Source: Pezizomycotina sp. ARF18 (lineage: Eukaryota; Ascomycota). Taken from it: a stretch of 64,000 nt of DNA. The notes under the pieces are model-generated. The model did not search any database and was not told the DNA's origin. It saw nothing but the letters and a program-made list of their open reading frames with translations. The DNA is taken from the NCBI GenBank assembly GCA_002224055.1, contig AZLU01000103.1:1-64000 (forward strand), written 5' to 3'. Shown piece after piece: positions 1-11,597 of the stretch (positions are counted from its first letter, which is position 1; each line of letters starts with the position of its first letter). Made by a program: the position numbers and the translations under genes.

Positions 1-1079
1 TCTTAGCATGAAGAGCGAGGCTTGTCAAGTTCGTTCTCGATACTCTCTTGCGTTGTCGGGGTTCTTGGGCGTCTGTCTCTTCACTACCGGTTTCATTTTT
101 TTCTGCCACCGCTTTTTCTGCAACCTGCTCTTCGGCCTTATCTGCTTCTTCTTCCTCATATTCCTCCTCATCCTCCCGTTCCTCCTCTTTCCTTATAATC
201 CCCTGACCATCTTCGTAATCCTCATAGTCCTCCTCTTCGGCCTGCTGCTGCGCCGCCAAAACAGCAGAAAAGAACCGAAACTGTATCCCCTCTTCTTCAA
301 AGTAATCCGCCCACGCCTTCCGCTGCTTCACGGTCATCATATCCGCCTTGTTCACCAGCAGCAGGTTATTCTTGTTCTCGTCGATCTCCTTGACGTAGTG
401 CTCCAGATCCTCGCTGCGGAACGCAAGCGGGTTCCTAGCGTCGACGATCTGCACGATCAGATCCGACCTTTCGATAACCCTCCACAGCTGCCTCCAAACC
501 TCTATGTTCCTCTCGAACGGCGTGAGCAGTAAGTCGTTGTTCTCCTGCAGCTCTGCGAGCCCCTCTCCACTCCAAGCCCTCTCAGCTTATCTAGCTCATC
601 GGGCGTTGTCTTGTCGTCCCAGTGCGGTTTCGGGGTACGGTGAGTTTTCCAGCGTTTGCCCTGTGCTTCCGTAACGTAAGACTCTTCGTCTGGAGACAGG
701 AGGTAAGGGTCTTCTTGGTCCGAGTGTATGACCTTGATGTTCATCTTTTCTGCCGTGAAGTCCGTATCTGCCAGCTCCGCCGTAGACAGAACTCGTCGAG
801 CGCCTGGCTCTGTTATACTGCGCTCTTCACCCAGCTTGCCTCTTTGGTCTCCGTTGTATACTATGTATATATGGAATTGAATATTTAGTAGGATAGTCCA
901 TAGAAGTTCTGCCCCAATAGATGAAACCAGGTGCATTATATACTCACCCTCTCGCTCCGTCGCCGTTTCTCCGCCGCTTGGAAGCTCCTCCCATGTCCTT
1001 CATCTTGCCCGCTTTCCGCCAACTTTGCATTTATGATTGCCCGGCCTAGGCCTTCGTTGTTCTTGGTCTTTTGCGGCAT
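1..1079 (-). CDS. LSG1: Large-subunit GTPase 1 (60S export/maturation), partial
   Basis: LSG1 is the cytoplasmic circularly permuted GTPase that releases the export adaptor Nmd3 from pre-60S subunits. The start is the ATG at 1079-1077, giving MPQKTKNNEGLGRAIINAK, the usual fungal N-terminus. An intron runs from about 951 to 861 (donor GTGAGT, CTAAAT-like branch site). After it come STAELADTDFTAEK (about 800-740), LLTPFERNIEVWRQLWR, DARNPLAFRSEDLE (the G5-side motif of permuted GTPases) and NKAD (G4) near 350. A very acidic E/D-rich insert follows at about 110-260. The G1 motif (GYPNVGKS in the family) should lie beyond the left edge. ALDEF and LSTAEL sit in different frames near 795, an apparent one-base indel. 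The opposite strand has a long hydrophobic open frame that is only its antisense. Identity is firm. Confidence 0.9.
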
Positions 1080-1438
1080 GGCTTGCTGAATCGAGCTGTT
1101 GCTTTTACCCAGTCTAAGTGAAGCTGCTTCTCTCCAAGTCCAATCCGTAGAGATCTTTCTTCTTGTTGTTAGTGATATCAAATTATCTTAAGATAAATAT
1201 AAAGAATAGCTAAATAATGTAGAACAATAATGCTGGGAGAGAAAAAGAAGAAGAAGAAGAGAGAAGAAGAGAAGAAGAAGAGAAGAAGAAGAAGAGAAGA
1301 GAAGAAGAAGGAAAGATGACTGTTCTCATGGAGGTTAGGAGGAAAGCTATACTATACCCAAGTAGGTTGTGCAGCAGTCAGTTCCATAACTTTTTTTTTT
1401 TTTTTTTTTAATCGATAAGAAAATTTTTGGTATTTCAA

Positions 1439-1470
<32 letters not shown>

Positions 1471-1703
1471 GCAATTTTCATCCACCAAGGAAAAAGAGCT
1501 TGCTTTCCCTAATTAATCCACCCAAGCAAACAAAAAAATTTTCACCACATCTCCTAAAAATACCAAGTAGCTATTAGCACCACAATCTAAAAAGAATAGC
1601 AAAGCTCTACAACAGCTCGAAGCAAATCTCTAATTACTCTACATATTACGCCTTTCTCGAATACAACCTATAATTATAAGCTTATATCTTGCAGTAGCTC
1701 AAA
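1080..1703. promoter_or_regulatory. Divergent promoter shared by LSG1 and LTV1
   Basis: This 624-base gap separates two start codons pointing away from each other. It holds an 82-base purine-only tract on the plus strand (1235-1316, GAA/GAGA rich), a T run at 1391-1409 and a 29-base A run at 1442-1470. Such tracts are typical nucleosome-poor fungal promoter elements. A shared regulatory role is inferred from the layout; no specific factor site is claimed. Confidence 0.5.
1442..1470 (+). repeat. 29-nt poly(A) tract
   Basis: An uninterrupted run of 29 A lies in the LSG1/LTV1 promoter, 33 bases after a 19-base T run (1391-1409). It is one of more than a dozen long A/T homopolymers in the window. 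Confidence 0.9.
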
Positions 1704-3177
1704 ATGCCTCGCCAAAAGTGGATGTACGTATTTCAGCTACCGTCGAAGCTACATCTTCACTTCTTTAAGCTGATCAATTTAGCTAACTTATCTATCATTC
1801 ACAAAACAGCGACAAGAAGCACGCAACGACTTCACGCTCGTGCACAGGTCTCAGCAGGACCCTCTCATCCACGATGCCGATGCCTCGCGGATGGTCTTCA
1901 AGGAGGTCGCCCCTTCGAACAAAAAGTGAAAACGAAATCCGACCTGGAATCCGAGGAGTACGGCGGCTTCGAACCCTTCCACGTCCGCAGCAACGAAGGC
2001 GAGGCCGCGATGTACGGCATCTACTACGACGACACGGAGTACGACTACATGCAGCACCTGCGCGACATCGGCGAGTCCGTCGAAGCGGTCTTCATGAGGC
2101 GCCGCAGTCGCAGTCTAAGCAAAAGGGTGGGGAGAAAGGTAGCGGTGGCGGTAAAGGGAAGATAAGCAGTCGCTGGAAGATGCGATCAGAGGATTCGGAG
2201 GCGAAGAATGACGGTAAAACGGTGGTGTTACCGCAGGATGTATTACCAAGTAACGAGAGGGTGGAGAGGACGTATCAGGACCAGCAGGATGTTCCGGATG
2301 CGCTGAAGGGGTTCCAGCCGGATATGGACCCGAGGCTGCGGGAGGTACTCGAGGCGTTGGAAGATGAAGCGTACGTCGAGGATGAAGAGGGAGGGTTCTT
2401 TTCGCAATTGGCGGCGAGCGGCGAGACGAGCACGGAGCAGTTCGAAGATTCGCTGTTCGACGACGAGTACGAAGGCGAAGAAGGGGACGGCTACGGTGAC
2501 GGAGAAGGGTGGGAGAGCGACGCGACCGAAAGGCGACTGAGAAGCAGAAGCTGCGGGAGAAAATCGCCGCGCAGAGCGAATCGAAGCTTCCGGCGCCGGA
2601 GACCGTGGGGGCAGACGAGCTGGCGGCCGACGCGGCGGAAGTAAACAACGAATGGCAGCGGGAGTTCGCAAAGTTCAAAAAGGACAAGACGAGGACGAAA
2701 AAGCGGGCTGCTCGACGACTCCTCGTCGATCGGCGGGGGGGGCCGGTACGGCTACGACGGCAACGGCAATGTCGCTCGGCGCAAGCGAGCTGTGCTCCTA
2801 TTGAATTCTCGAAATAACCGCAGCAAAAGAAGAAGAAAAATACCCTTGGGTTCGAGGACGGCGACGTCGGGTTACTCAATGTCTAGCTCTGCACTCCACG
2901 AACGGAAGGACTTACGACCTTAGATGACAGGTTCGACAGGATCGAGGAATACGCGAGGGAAGAGGAGGAGAGGACGATATGAGGTTCGCAGTTCACGACA
3001 GCCAGCGCGATCGAAGACGATAGCGACGGATTTCAACTCGATACTGGATGAGTTTTGGGTGGCTATTCTACGACGGGTAAAAAGCAACGGGGGGTTAAGA
3101 GGGGAAGCAGATGTCTGGTTTGAACAGCTGGACGAGATAGGGAGGAACTAGGACCGGCAGGGTCGCAACGCGGGTAG
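1704..3177 (+). CDS. LTV1: 40S ribosome biogenesis factor LTV1
   Basis: LTV1 binds pre-40S particles (Rps3/Enp1 region) and is needed for their maturation and export. The protein opens MPRQKW, is interrupted by an intron at 1724-1809 (GTACGT to ACAG, giving ATC for Ile across the junction), and continues DKKHATT, then QQDPLIHDADASRMVFKEV. The family signature MYGIYYDDTEYDYMQHLRD lies at about 2009-2065. A long acidic middle (2340-2520) follows, then a basic segment and a C-terminus with FNSILDEF and GLEQLDEI. The frame changes several times: one T appears missing near 1826 and one G in the Lys run near 1928. The last change is near 3140, after which REELGPAGSQRG ends at the TAG at 3175. Length fits the family once these shifts are ignored. 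Identity is firm; the exact frame path is not. Confidence 0.88.
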
Positions 3178-4274
3178 ACATCTCACAGTCAAAAAGGAGC
3201 GAATATAGAAACACGATACAATGTTAAGTTTCGCTCGAGGCTATGCTGATACTTATTGTCCTACATTTACGACTTCATTATCGTTTTTCTTTTTCCAGTG
3301 CATTCATTTTAACCATGTTTTAGCAGGATAGATAAAAAGGAGTTCGGTCGAATTGAATTTTAGGATTTCAATATTCAATGTACTGTGGCATCGATATGAA
3401 TACCAAATCTAAGCAATCTGAAGCGTTGAACTGCTAGAACCTCGGAATTTTTGATTGCTTAATATTACTATAATTCATTACAGTACTACTATATAATAAT
3501 GATTCTCTGAAGAATTGGAAAGTAAGAAAAGTATCAACATGTTTTTGAAAAAACACCAACCAGCCTCATAAGCAGTAAAATATTGTATAACTATGATTAA
3601 CGATGGTACCAAAAGCTTCTCAAAGAAAACCCCTGGGATCAGAAAGAAAAAAGAAGTTTGAAATCGAATACAGAATGAAAAAACAAAAAAAAAAAATTTA
3701 AAAGGTTTTTTTTTTTTTTTAGGAGAATCACATCGCACCAAAAACGCACCGAACCTGATAGGTATTGAAAGACCTGTAGACAAAATTTATAGTTCAAACA
3801 TTCTAACGACATACGACATTGAAGGGAGAGAAACCAAGAAATAGAAACAGAAAAAAAACTCGTGATGCTGTAAATTTTCTTGCGGGTTAACGTCGAAGGA
3901 ACACACGAGGAGCGCACGAACAGCCTGTGTAGCAGAATGAAGGACACAACGTCCTCAGAACAAATAAACACCATGATGAAATAAGCTTGGGAGAACAAAA
4001 ACCTTATAAAAGGAACACTGGTAATTAAGAAGCGATGAAGAGACAGATAAGAAAGTGATGCCATCGTGTAACTTTTATCGTACATTTGGTAAAGGAAAAA
4101 GAGAAAAGAAAGGAAGAATATCCAGGTTTGACGCCAGCGAAGACAGGATGCCATGTTGCGGTGGATAGTGATAGAAAGGACTATAGCGAGTGATTGAGAG
4201 TGTAAAATATATCAAAAAAACCTTATTAGCCCTCTAAGAATGATGAAAGGTATGTGTTTTTTCTTGGTTGTTGT
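3178..4274. other. Convergent intergenic region LTV1/INO80
   Basis: About 1.1 kb of AT-rich sequence lies between the ends of two convergent genes. It has an A10-TTTAAAAGG-T14 arrangement at about 3687-3720. No conserved coding signal is seen. Minus-strand open frames here are rich in Phe and Ser and derive from the A/T tracts. Confidence 0.6.
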
Positions 4275-7200
4275 TCAATGAGACTTGTCACATTGCCATC
4301 GACACGTCTCCACCTTCGTCAAAGTCGTTATGCTCTTACCGCCATCCACCATCGCCATTCGCTCCTTGGCGGATTTGCGACGGTGAGACTTGGCAGTATT
4401 TGCGGCGGCCGCCTTTCCTCCCTTATGATGGTGATGATGCCCTGCCTTCTTTCGCGTGGGAAGCACCATTTGGTAGAAGCCGGTGTTGCCGCTCGGATGG
4501 TCTGGCGCTTCCATCATCAAAGTGTCCTCGCCTATAATCAAAGTCAGATTAGCACTTTCTTTTCACAAAGGGGTTATCAGTCTGATTTCTGTTCTGCCTA
4601 CCTTCATGATACATGTCCTCAGGCTATTAACCCCGTCAAGAGCCGCGGCACAAGTTTCCTGCGCTTTGATCCCTTCTTCGGCCGGGCTTCTTAGAAGATT
4701 CATCGACCTCCTTCTGTCTTTGCCTACGCTCAAATTCCTTCTCCATCGTCGCCTCTCGCCGTCGTCCATAAGCCACATTGCATTCACGGAGCCCTTATTA
4801 AAGTCGACCTGTCTAATTCACCAGCTTCTCGCTGCCGACGACAACCTTTTGTACTTCTGCCTTCTGCTTAGCACGCAGGAGGATTCGTTCTCGATCGTGC
4901 CTCTGGTAATAAGGCGGTAGACGGTAACCTGTCTGGTTTGGACCGAGACGGTGAGCTCTGTCCATTGCCTGGCTGTCTATCGTCGGGTTCCAGTCCGAAT
5001 CGTAGAAGATGACCGTGTCGGCAGCCGTAAGTTGATACCGAGACCACCAGCGCGGTCGACAACAAGAAGATAAAGATATCCGGCTTGGTCTGCCAAATCC
5101 ATGACATATCCTGCGATCCTCAAGCTTCGAGGAACCATCCAACCTGAGATACTTGTATTGGCGGAAAGAGAGGTTTTCTTCATTAGGTCGATCATTCTTG
5201 TCATCTGGAAGTACAGTAGGACACGGTGACCACCAGCCTTGAGCTCCTTGAGAAGGGCATCCAGTCGCGTGAGCTTTCCGGAATCGGCAACGAAACGACG
5301 CATCGAGGGGACCTGGATCGAGCTGTATCCCGCAACCTCGGAAATTGGAGGGAGATAAGTTTGTACGGGTAATGAGATGGCGGAATCTTATTGTTTAGCA
5401 GCGACAATTCTTCAAGACGGACGGGCCGTAAAGAATACGGCGGTTCGTTCATCCAAAGAGAATGTTGTCCTGTTCAATGAGAGAGCCTTGGTCGGAACTC
5501 TGTTTTCTATGGAGCGGCACAGACCACGTCTGACGCCATGGGTTCTATGCGATGTAGCCTCGTCTTCGAAAATGGTGCGGGCTACGTTCATTAGGTTGCT
5601 GAGATGACCGGTGCCTATGCTCTCTGACCTCATCTGGCCGTTTGCGCTGTCGGTAACTAAGAGCAGGGCATGAGCCGGGACAAACTTCTGCTCGTCATCG
5701 TAAACGTCTGGGAAACACCAATGCCACGCTTCCCAAGGGGGAAACAGCACGCTCTATCAGCGGAAGTTTGAATGCCTTAGAGGCTTCGGCAGGCGAACTA
5801 TCAACAAAACGAAGCCATGAAAACCCAGAACGGTCCTACGAGACGCCTCCGCAATATAATCAGGCGTCCAAATTAAAAAAGGTTTCAAGGTATCGCTGGT
5901 TGAACCCGGCCCTGAATTATTACCAGGGAAAGAGAGCGTCCTTCACCGCGGAAAACCAAAGATGGAACTTCGTATTCGATGAGATTCCTGTTCGAGTATG
6001 GTACCTCAATTGCACGCCTTCGCGCAAGAAGCGATGCAGCTTCGGGAAACTTCATAAAGGCCAAAGGCGACGTAGTTTCCGCGCGCTCGAGAGAATCGGG
6101 ATGTTGACACCTTACGGAACTGCATGACAATTCATTAACTCTGAGAACCTTCTTCGCCACCCATGATCGACTTCTCGACGAGATCCATAAGGTTGATCTT
6201 GTTCTGAGGCCCTTGTAAAGCAGGCGCTGTCGGTACGTAAGGTTGCAATAGACGTCAATTTCGACCTTGTTCTCCTAATTCTGATTGCACATGCTTCTTG
6301 ATACGACGAAGCATGAAGGGCTTCAATATCATATGGAGACGGCGAAGTTGGGCCTCATTGAGCTGTGTATTACTGGGCGTGGCTTTCGATATCCTTTGAG
6401 AACCATTCACTGAATTCGTCGTGCGAGTCGAACAAACTGGCATAATGAAATGCAAGAGAGCCCAAAGTTCTAGACAAATATGCGTTAGCCACCTGGTTAC
6501 TTTCCTTTTAAATGAAAATGAGAAGCCTCGTTTACCTTGCATGGATTCTGGATCGGGGGGTACCGGTGAGAAGCAACCTGTTACGGCAATGGAACGCCAA
6601 GAGAGACTTCCACCTCGTACTCTGAGAGCTCTTGATAGCCTGTGCTTCATCCAGAATCATATATTGCCATTTGACACGCTGGAAATACTGTGCATCGGCA
6701 ACGACCAACTGATTATGAAGTGACGAGGAACATGGACGGTGCTTCCTAGTATAGGTCAACTGCTTCCGTCCCAAAATTTCCGCAGGATCTTCTGTCCTTC
6801 GTGTTACCCAGTACGGAAGGACTTGAGCTCAGGTACGAACGGGATATTTCCTGCTGCCAGTTTGTGAAGGGTCGATGCCGGAGCAATGACAAGGAAAGGA
6901 CCCCAAATGTTGTTGGTATTCCGCCAAGTACGCCATGACAGTATAGATTGAACGGTCTTTCCGAGACCCATTTCATCTGCTAGAATACCGTTGATACCTT
7001 GTCGTACAAGTTCACAAGCCAGTTCAATCCCTTCAACTGGTATTCTTTGAGCTTGCAAGTAAGCATCTTCGGCTGGTCGATATAGATGTCTCCCAAGCTC
7101 GTAGGGTTTTGGAAATTCATCTCGTCTTCATCCAGATTGACATTCGATAGGTCAGTTTTCGGTTTGTTGAAATCTTGAGCCTTTCGTTTCGCTTCCTCCA

Positions 7201-10200
7201 CAGCCATATGCGCATTCGTCTTAGCTGCTTTCTGGAGTGCTTCATCATCGGATTCGTCGAAATCAAGGTCCTCCATCTTCGTAACGGAGTCGCCAAGCTG
7301 CTCGTCTTTATTCTGCGCATCGGCACTCTCAGATGACTTAACCATCACACCGGTCGCACCATTGTCGGTTGACCGTTCGACCTCATCGGTTTTAATTTCC
7401 TGCCGATAAAGTTGAGAGTAAAGCTCTGTCTGAGAAATAAGGAAGTTAAGTTTCCTGGCTTGTCTGCGTGCTTCGCGCATCTCTTCTTCCTTCTTAGCCC
7501 TCTCTTGTGCTTCTTTCTCAGCTCGGCGTCTTGCATCACGTTCTTCACGTTCGTTTACGCTTCCAGAATGTCGTCATCTCGCGCATACACCTCTTGCACG
7601 GGATATATTATCCTTGATATTCTTGTTTGTACGAACTTGCCAGCGTCGAGCTTCCTTAGAAGCCAGAAGAGCCGTTTTTGCGGAGGTTAGATTGCTTAGT
7701 AGCCAAGGAGGATTGCTGCACTTTAAAGACTTTGGAATGTCCTTTTCTAGCCATGTCTTTCCAGATTTGGTCGTAGACTTGATTGTACACCTTCGAAGGC
7801 AACATCGAGATTTCCTTGGGAATGGGCTCCTCCTCCTTGACCTTTTCGATTTCTTTGACTTTCCTTTGTAGGCTTATCCTTGGACTTTTTACCAGCATCT
7901 TTCGTTGGCTTGCCGTCCTTGGACTCCTTGGGTCCTCCGGCTTCTTCTTCGGCTTAGGACCTGGACGCTTCCTATTCTTGGCCTTTCTTCGTTCGCCGGG
8001 TGCCTCAGAGTCTATTTCCATACCATCTGTCTTCAGCGTTAGGTAGATGCCTCCTGCACTCTCCTTGGCCCGCTCAGCATCGAGGCGTTCACGTTCGGCG
8101 CGCTGCTCCTCTTTGAGTTTAGCAGCTGCTTCAGCCTTAGCCCTCTGTTCGATGGCCGCTTTCTCGCGGCGGCGCTTGCGCTGCATTTCCTTCTTCCGCT
8201 CCTTCTCTTCCTCTTCTTCCTTCTTAGCGATGATTTTTTGCGCCTTTTCCCTAAATGTGTCGCTGGCGACATCGTGAAGATGTTGGAGTGCCTAGTAAAA
8301 TGATTTTCGTACTTATTTTGCAGGCACACTCTCCTCCTTTTACGCTTCTCTTCTCCTGTTTAGATGTTTCGAGATGTCGTTTCTTCATCCTCCCCATGTA
8401 CGAGTCCTTCAACGGGGCAGACTTCTCATCCTCCGGGTCGCTGTCCGTAACAGTCTCGTTTTCAATTTTCTTGACGAGCTCGCTTATGTCCTTCAATGGA
8501 ATTCCGTGGGCATCAACCTCGTCCATGTCTACATCCATATGGTGGCTTACTCTGCGACGAGTCTCTGTAGGAGAATGCAGCAAGGCCTGGGCAGAACCAG
8601 CCGAATGGCGGCCACCCCTTGTTACGGAAGCAGATCCATCGTTCGTCTGGCGTTTCGTATACTTCCTCTTCGTTTTCTGTGTGCTATCAGGAGTACAACC
8701 GAGTTCTGGGCGGCGATCGGTGTTCCTAGAGGGCCAGGTGATTCGAGTCTTGCCGGCTTTATGGGAGACACAGCCATTAGGGCATCCCTCTCGGAGCTGG
8801 CGCAAGAGGAGCCACGATTGGTGGTGGGCTAGGCCTAGACTGGGGGCGCGGTGATAAAGGCGCTGCTGGTGGCATGACCTGAGGCGGCGGTGGTGGAGGT
8901 GGAGGAGTTGGATCCCGGGCTGGCGGAGGAGGAACCCGCGGAGGGGGTTCAATAACGAAGCTTCTGGCCCATAACCATTTCTATTAGGCAATAGAGACGG
9001 CCCACCAGAGACAACAGCTACTGGCGCCGATGTAAACGAAGGCGGGTGAACCGGCTCCGGTGCCATAGCTGCTGGGGGTGCTACCGTAGGAGCTGCAGGC
9101 GTCGACAACGGTGGGGGACCATCGCTCAGCAAAGCAGAAATTGACATGGCAGAGTTGGCATTTTTTCGAGGCGTCGACGAAGCAGACTGCGACTGCTGTG
9201 AAGTAAGTCAATAAAGCTCAGCTACAAGGTCCTTTTTTTTTTCTCTCTCTTTTGTTTCTATTGATAACAAAGTTGCAACGGATACTTACCGGTTGCTGAG
9301 CGACTGTTGGAGACATTGGTTCGGGTGCACTTCGTTGGACCTGAACAGGATAGTCTGTTGATATTTGAGGCTGCTCTATAGGGTTCCTGATCTCCGGGTA
9401 AACTGCAGGATACGAATGGGTCGTAGGAGACCTGAGCTCATACGAAGAGTGATGGGGATGCTGTCTCTCCATTGGAGACCTCAACGGAGGGATGGAGCCC
9501 GGTCCACAGTCCGTTCAGGATAAACGTATGGATCGCGCGTCTGTATGAATCGATCGTATTGTCAATAAATGTGAGAAATGATATATAACAAATATAAAAC
9601 AGAATTTGGCTGCTGTTTAATAATTATATTTCATTACTTTGATATAATATTGCGTTTCTTGATGAAGGATGGATAATTTTTGAAGCACAGGATGGAAATT
9701 GTGAATAAGATAAATCGTGTTCTTTGTTTTTATGCGATGAATTATCAAATAGTGAAGATTAAAAAGGGAGCGTAAGGGGAAAGGAGAAAAAAAAAAATTG
9801 GAAAAAGAAAGTTTTGGTGGGTCGTTGGATGAGAAATAAGAATTTTTTTTAGTGTATCCTTCTTTTTACCCTTTTCTTTGTCTTTTTGAGGCATTAGATG
9901 GTGGACGGTGATGACAAAAAAAAGTTTTATTTCTCGTCTTTCTTCGAGTAATTTGTGGATAACTTATAAAAGTGTTTTTTTTTTTTGTTTTTGAGTTTAC
10001 GTCCTCTGTAAAATAATATTCTTATTGGATTCCCCATTTCGTTTCTATATTTTTAATCCCTTGGGTATAGTGTTCTTGCGTCTTGTAATTTTTCTTGTGT
10101 GTACCGCGGTTGAGGCGTAAAGTTTGATTTTGCCTTTGGCAGTAGCATAGAGAGGGAAGGGGGAAAAAAATTGACCAAACCAGCGAAAAGGATGATAGTC

Positions 10201-10728
10201 TTCTTTCTATACATACCATTGGTGGGTTTTTAGGCGTACTTTTGTGGTTATAATCAGGATAATCCCAATTATTCGCGTCCTCGCGCCTGCTGCTTCCAAC
10301 AGGATCGTAGTAGCCCGACCGAGCACCGTTCCCGTAAGGTGATTGAGATGGAGGTTCTCTCGGCGGCGAACGCAATATCGGAGCGGCACTGGAGGTGGAT
10401 GGCCGTGCTGCTGCTGATTTTGCTGCTGCGGCGGTGGAGGGGGAGGATACGAATGAGGATGATGGGAGTGGTGGTTCAGGGGAGGCGGTGGAGGAATATG
10501 GCTCGATGGAGGAGGCGGCGGTGGTGGCCCGGAAATGTGGTGTTGCTGTTGCTGGTGAGCGTGATGCTGCTGTTGATGGTGGAGTGGTGGTTGTGGTGGT
10601 GAGTGGTTGTTGTATTGGTGATGGTTCGAGTAAGGATGTCGCTCTGGCGAGGTTGGATGGGGCGGATAGGAATATGAAGAGGAGTTGTTCTTGTAAGGGG
10701 ACTCCATGGCTGCAATTATATCATCCAC
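4275..10728 (-). CDS. INO80: INO80 chromatin-remodelling ATPase
   Basis: This is the catalytic subunit of the INO80 complex, a Snf2-family DNA translocase that slides nucleosomes and exchanges H2A.Z in the nucleus. The start at 10728 gives [14 protein letters not shown], followed by a Pro/Gln/His-rich low-complexity N-terminus. A charged DBINO region spans about 8300-7400 ([21 protein letters not shown], then [13 protein letters not shown]). Helicase lobe 1 has [32 protein letters not shown] (Walker A), [14 protein letters not shown] and [12 protein letters not shown] (about 7060-6650). The family insertion follows ([20 protein letters not shown], about 6330). Lobe 2 lies at about 5300-4820 ([59 protein letters not shown]). 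A basic tail, [15 protein letters not shown], ends near 4275. Frames break repeatedly while the motifs stay in order. Identity is certain; the last codon is approximate. Confidence 0.93.
9541..10216 (-). other. INO80: Long 676-nt intron of INO80
   Basis: The first coding exon ends [12 protein letters not shown] at a GTATGT donor (about 10216). Coding resumes with an acceptor CATACAG just before 9540 (DPYVYPER). The gap is AT-rich, with T and A runs and no conserved coding. Most introns in the window are 50-130 nt, so this one is unusually long. Confidence 0.6.
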
Positions 10729-11414
10729 TTTCTAAGAAATGGACAAATAACTTTTTTTTTTCTTCCCCTTTCCTCCTAAGACTGTTGAACTCTTCAACCC
10801 TCTCAAGTTTTCTGTATACTTGTGTACCAGATACCAAATTAGGATATGATATAGACGCAAATTCAGATAATTCCCTTCAATCTTGAATTTTCTAATATTT
10901 GCGGATCTTTTATTCTTCCTTTACTTTTTTTCGGTTCTTCTCCTTTTTTACTCTCCCCTGTCTGCCGAAAGAAAAAAAATTTGCTCTGTTAAGCTTTGAC
11001 GCCAAAGCGGATTTTAGGTAGGTTTCTTCTTTTGGTGTGGCCAAACGCTATTGTTTCATGATCGCGACCAACGAAAAAAAAGGTAGCAGTATATATAAGA
11101 GAGCTGGATGGAAAGGAATAGAATAATTCAGGCTGAAAAACAACGAATTCCGAGGGAAAACGTAAATTAGGGAGAAAAAAAAAGGGACCGAATTATTTAT
11201 CGAATGAAGAAACACAATGGAATAAAGAGGTGTAAAAAAAATTAAATAGTAAAGAAATTAAAGATGATGATTGAAAGTAATTAATTTTTTTTCCCTTTTT
11301 AGAGGTCGAGACGATTCTTGTTGGGGTTTTATACGGGTTTTGGCGATTAAGGTAAAAAAAAAAAAAAAAAAAAAAAAGAGAGAGAGAGAGATCCCGGCTA
11401 GACGGCCCGCAACG

Positions 11415-11597
11415 ATGCTCCGCGCAGCTGAAGCAAGAACCCCGATAAATCTACTCAGACCAACGAAATCGTGCACAAAGCGCTTCGGCCCTCTTGGACG
11501 GAAATATATCGCGAACGAATCCGGATACAGTCGAAAGATTTATATCGTTGGAGTTTTATTTGCTGCTATGTACTGGCTTAAAGTGGGTTGGCGTTAA
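11415..11597 (+). CDS. Candidate 60-residue single-pass membrane protein
   Basis: This short frame opens MLRAAEARTPINLLRPTK, continues with a basic, Arg/Lys-rich stretch, and ends in a hydrophobic C-terminal segment, IYIVGVLFAAMYWLKVGWR, directly before TAA. A basic N-terminus without acidic clusters plus one C-terminal membrane helix would suit a small mitochondrial inner- or outer-membrane protein. I cannot name a family. Its base composition is richer in G+C than the surrounding AT-rich gap, which favours coding. It follows a poly(A)/GA run (11354-11391), so the upstream in-frame extension rich in Lys is probably not translated. It lies alone in the INO80-SWI5 gap. Chance is a real alternative at this length. 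Confidence 0.33.
   Translation: MLRAAEARTPINLLRPTKSCTKRFGPLGRKYIANESGYSRKIYIVGVLFAAMYWLKVGWR

Noticed and set aside
8-532. 174-codon plus-strand open frame encoding a Phe/Leu-rich, membrane-like protein
   Set aside because: It is the antisense of the acidic part of LSG1; Glu codons read as Phe/Leu on the other strand. LSG1 motifs settle the strand.
1704-3177. Programmed ribosomal frameshifting as the cause of frame changes in LTV1 and other genes
   Set aside because: The shifts occur at unrelated sites in almost every gene, without a shared slippery motif, so consensus error is far simpler.
10339-10886. Plus-strand open frames over the INO80 N-terminus (Trp/Arg- and Val/Gly-rich)
   Set aside because: They are the reverse of the INO80 Pro/Gln/His low-complexity exon, which has the expected start [14 protein letters not shown] and a donor site.
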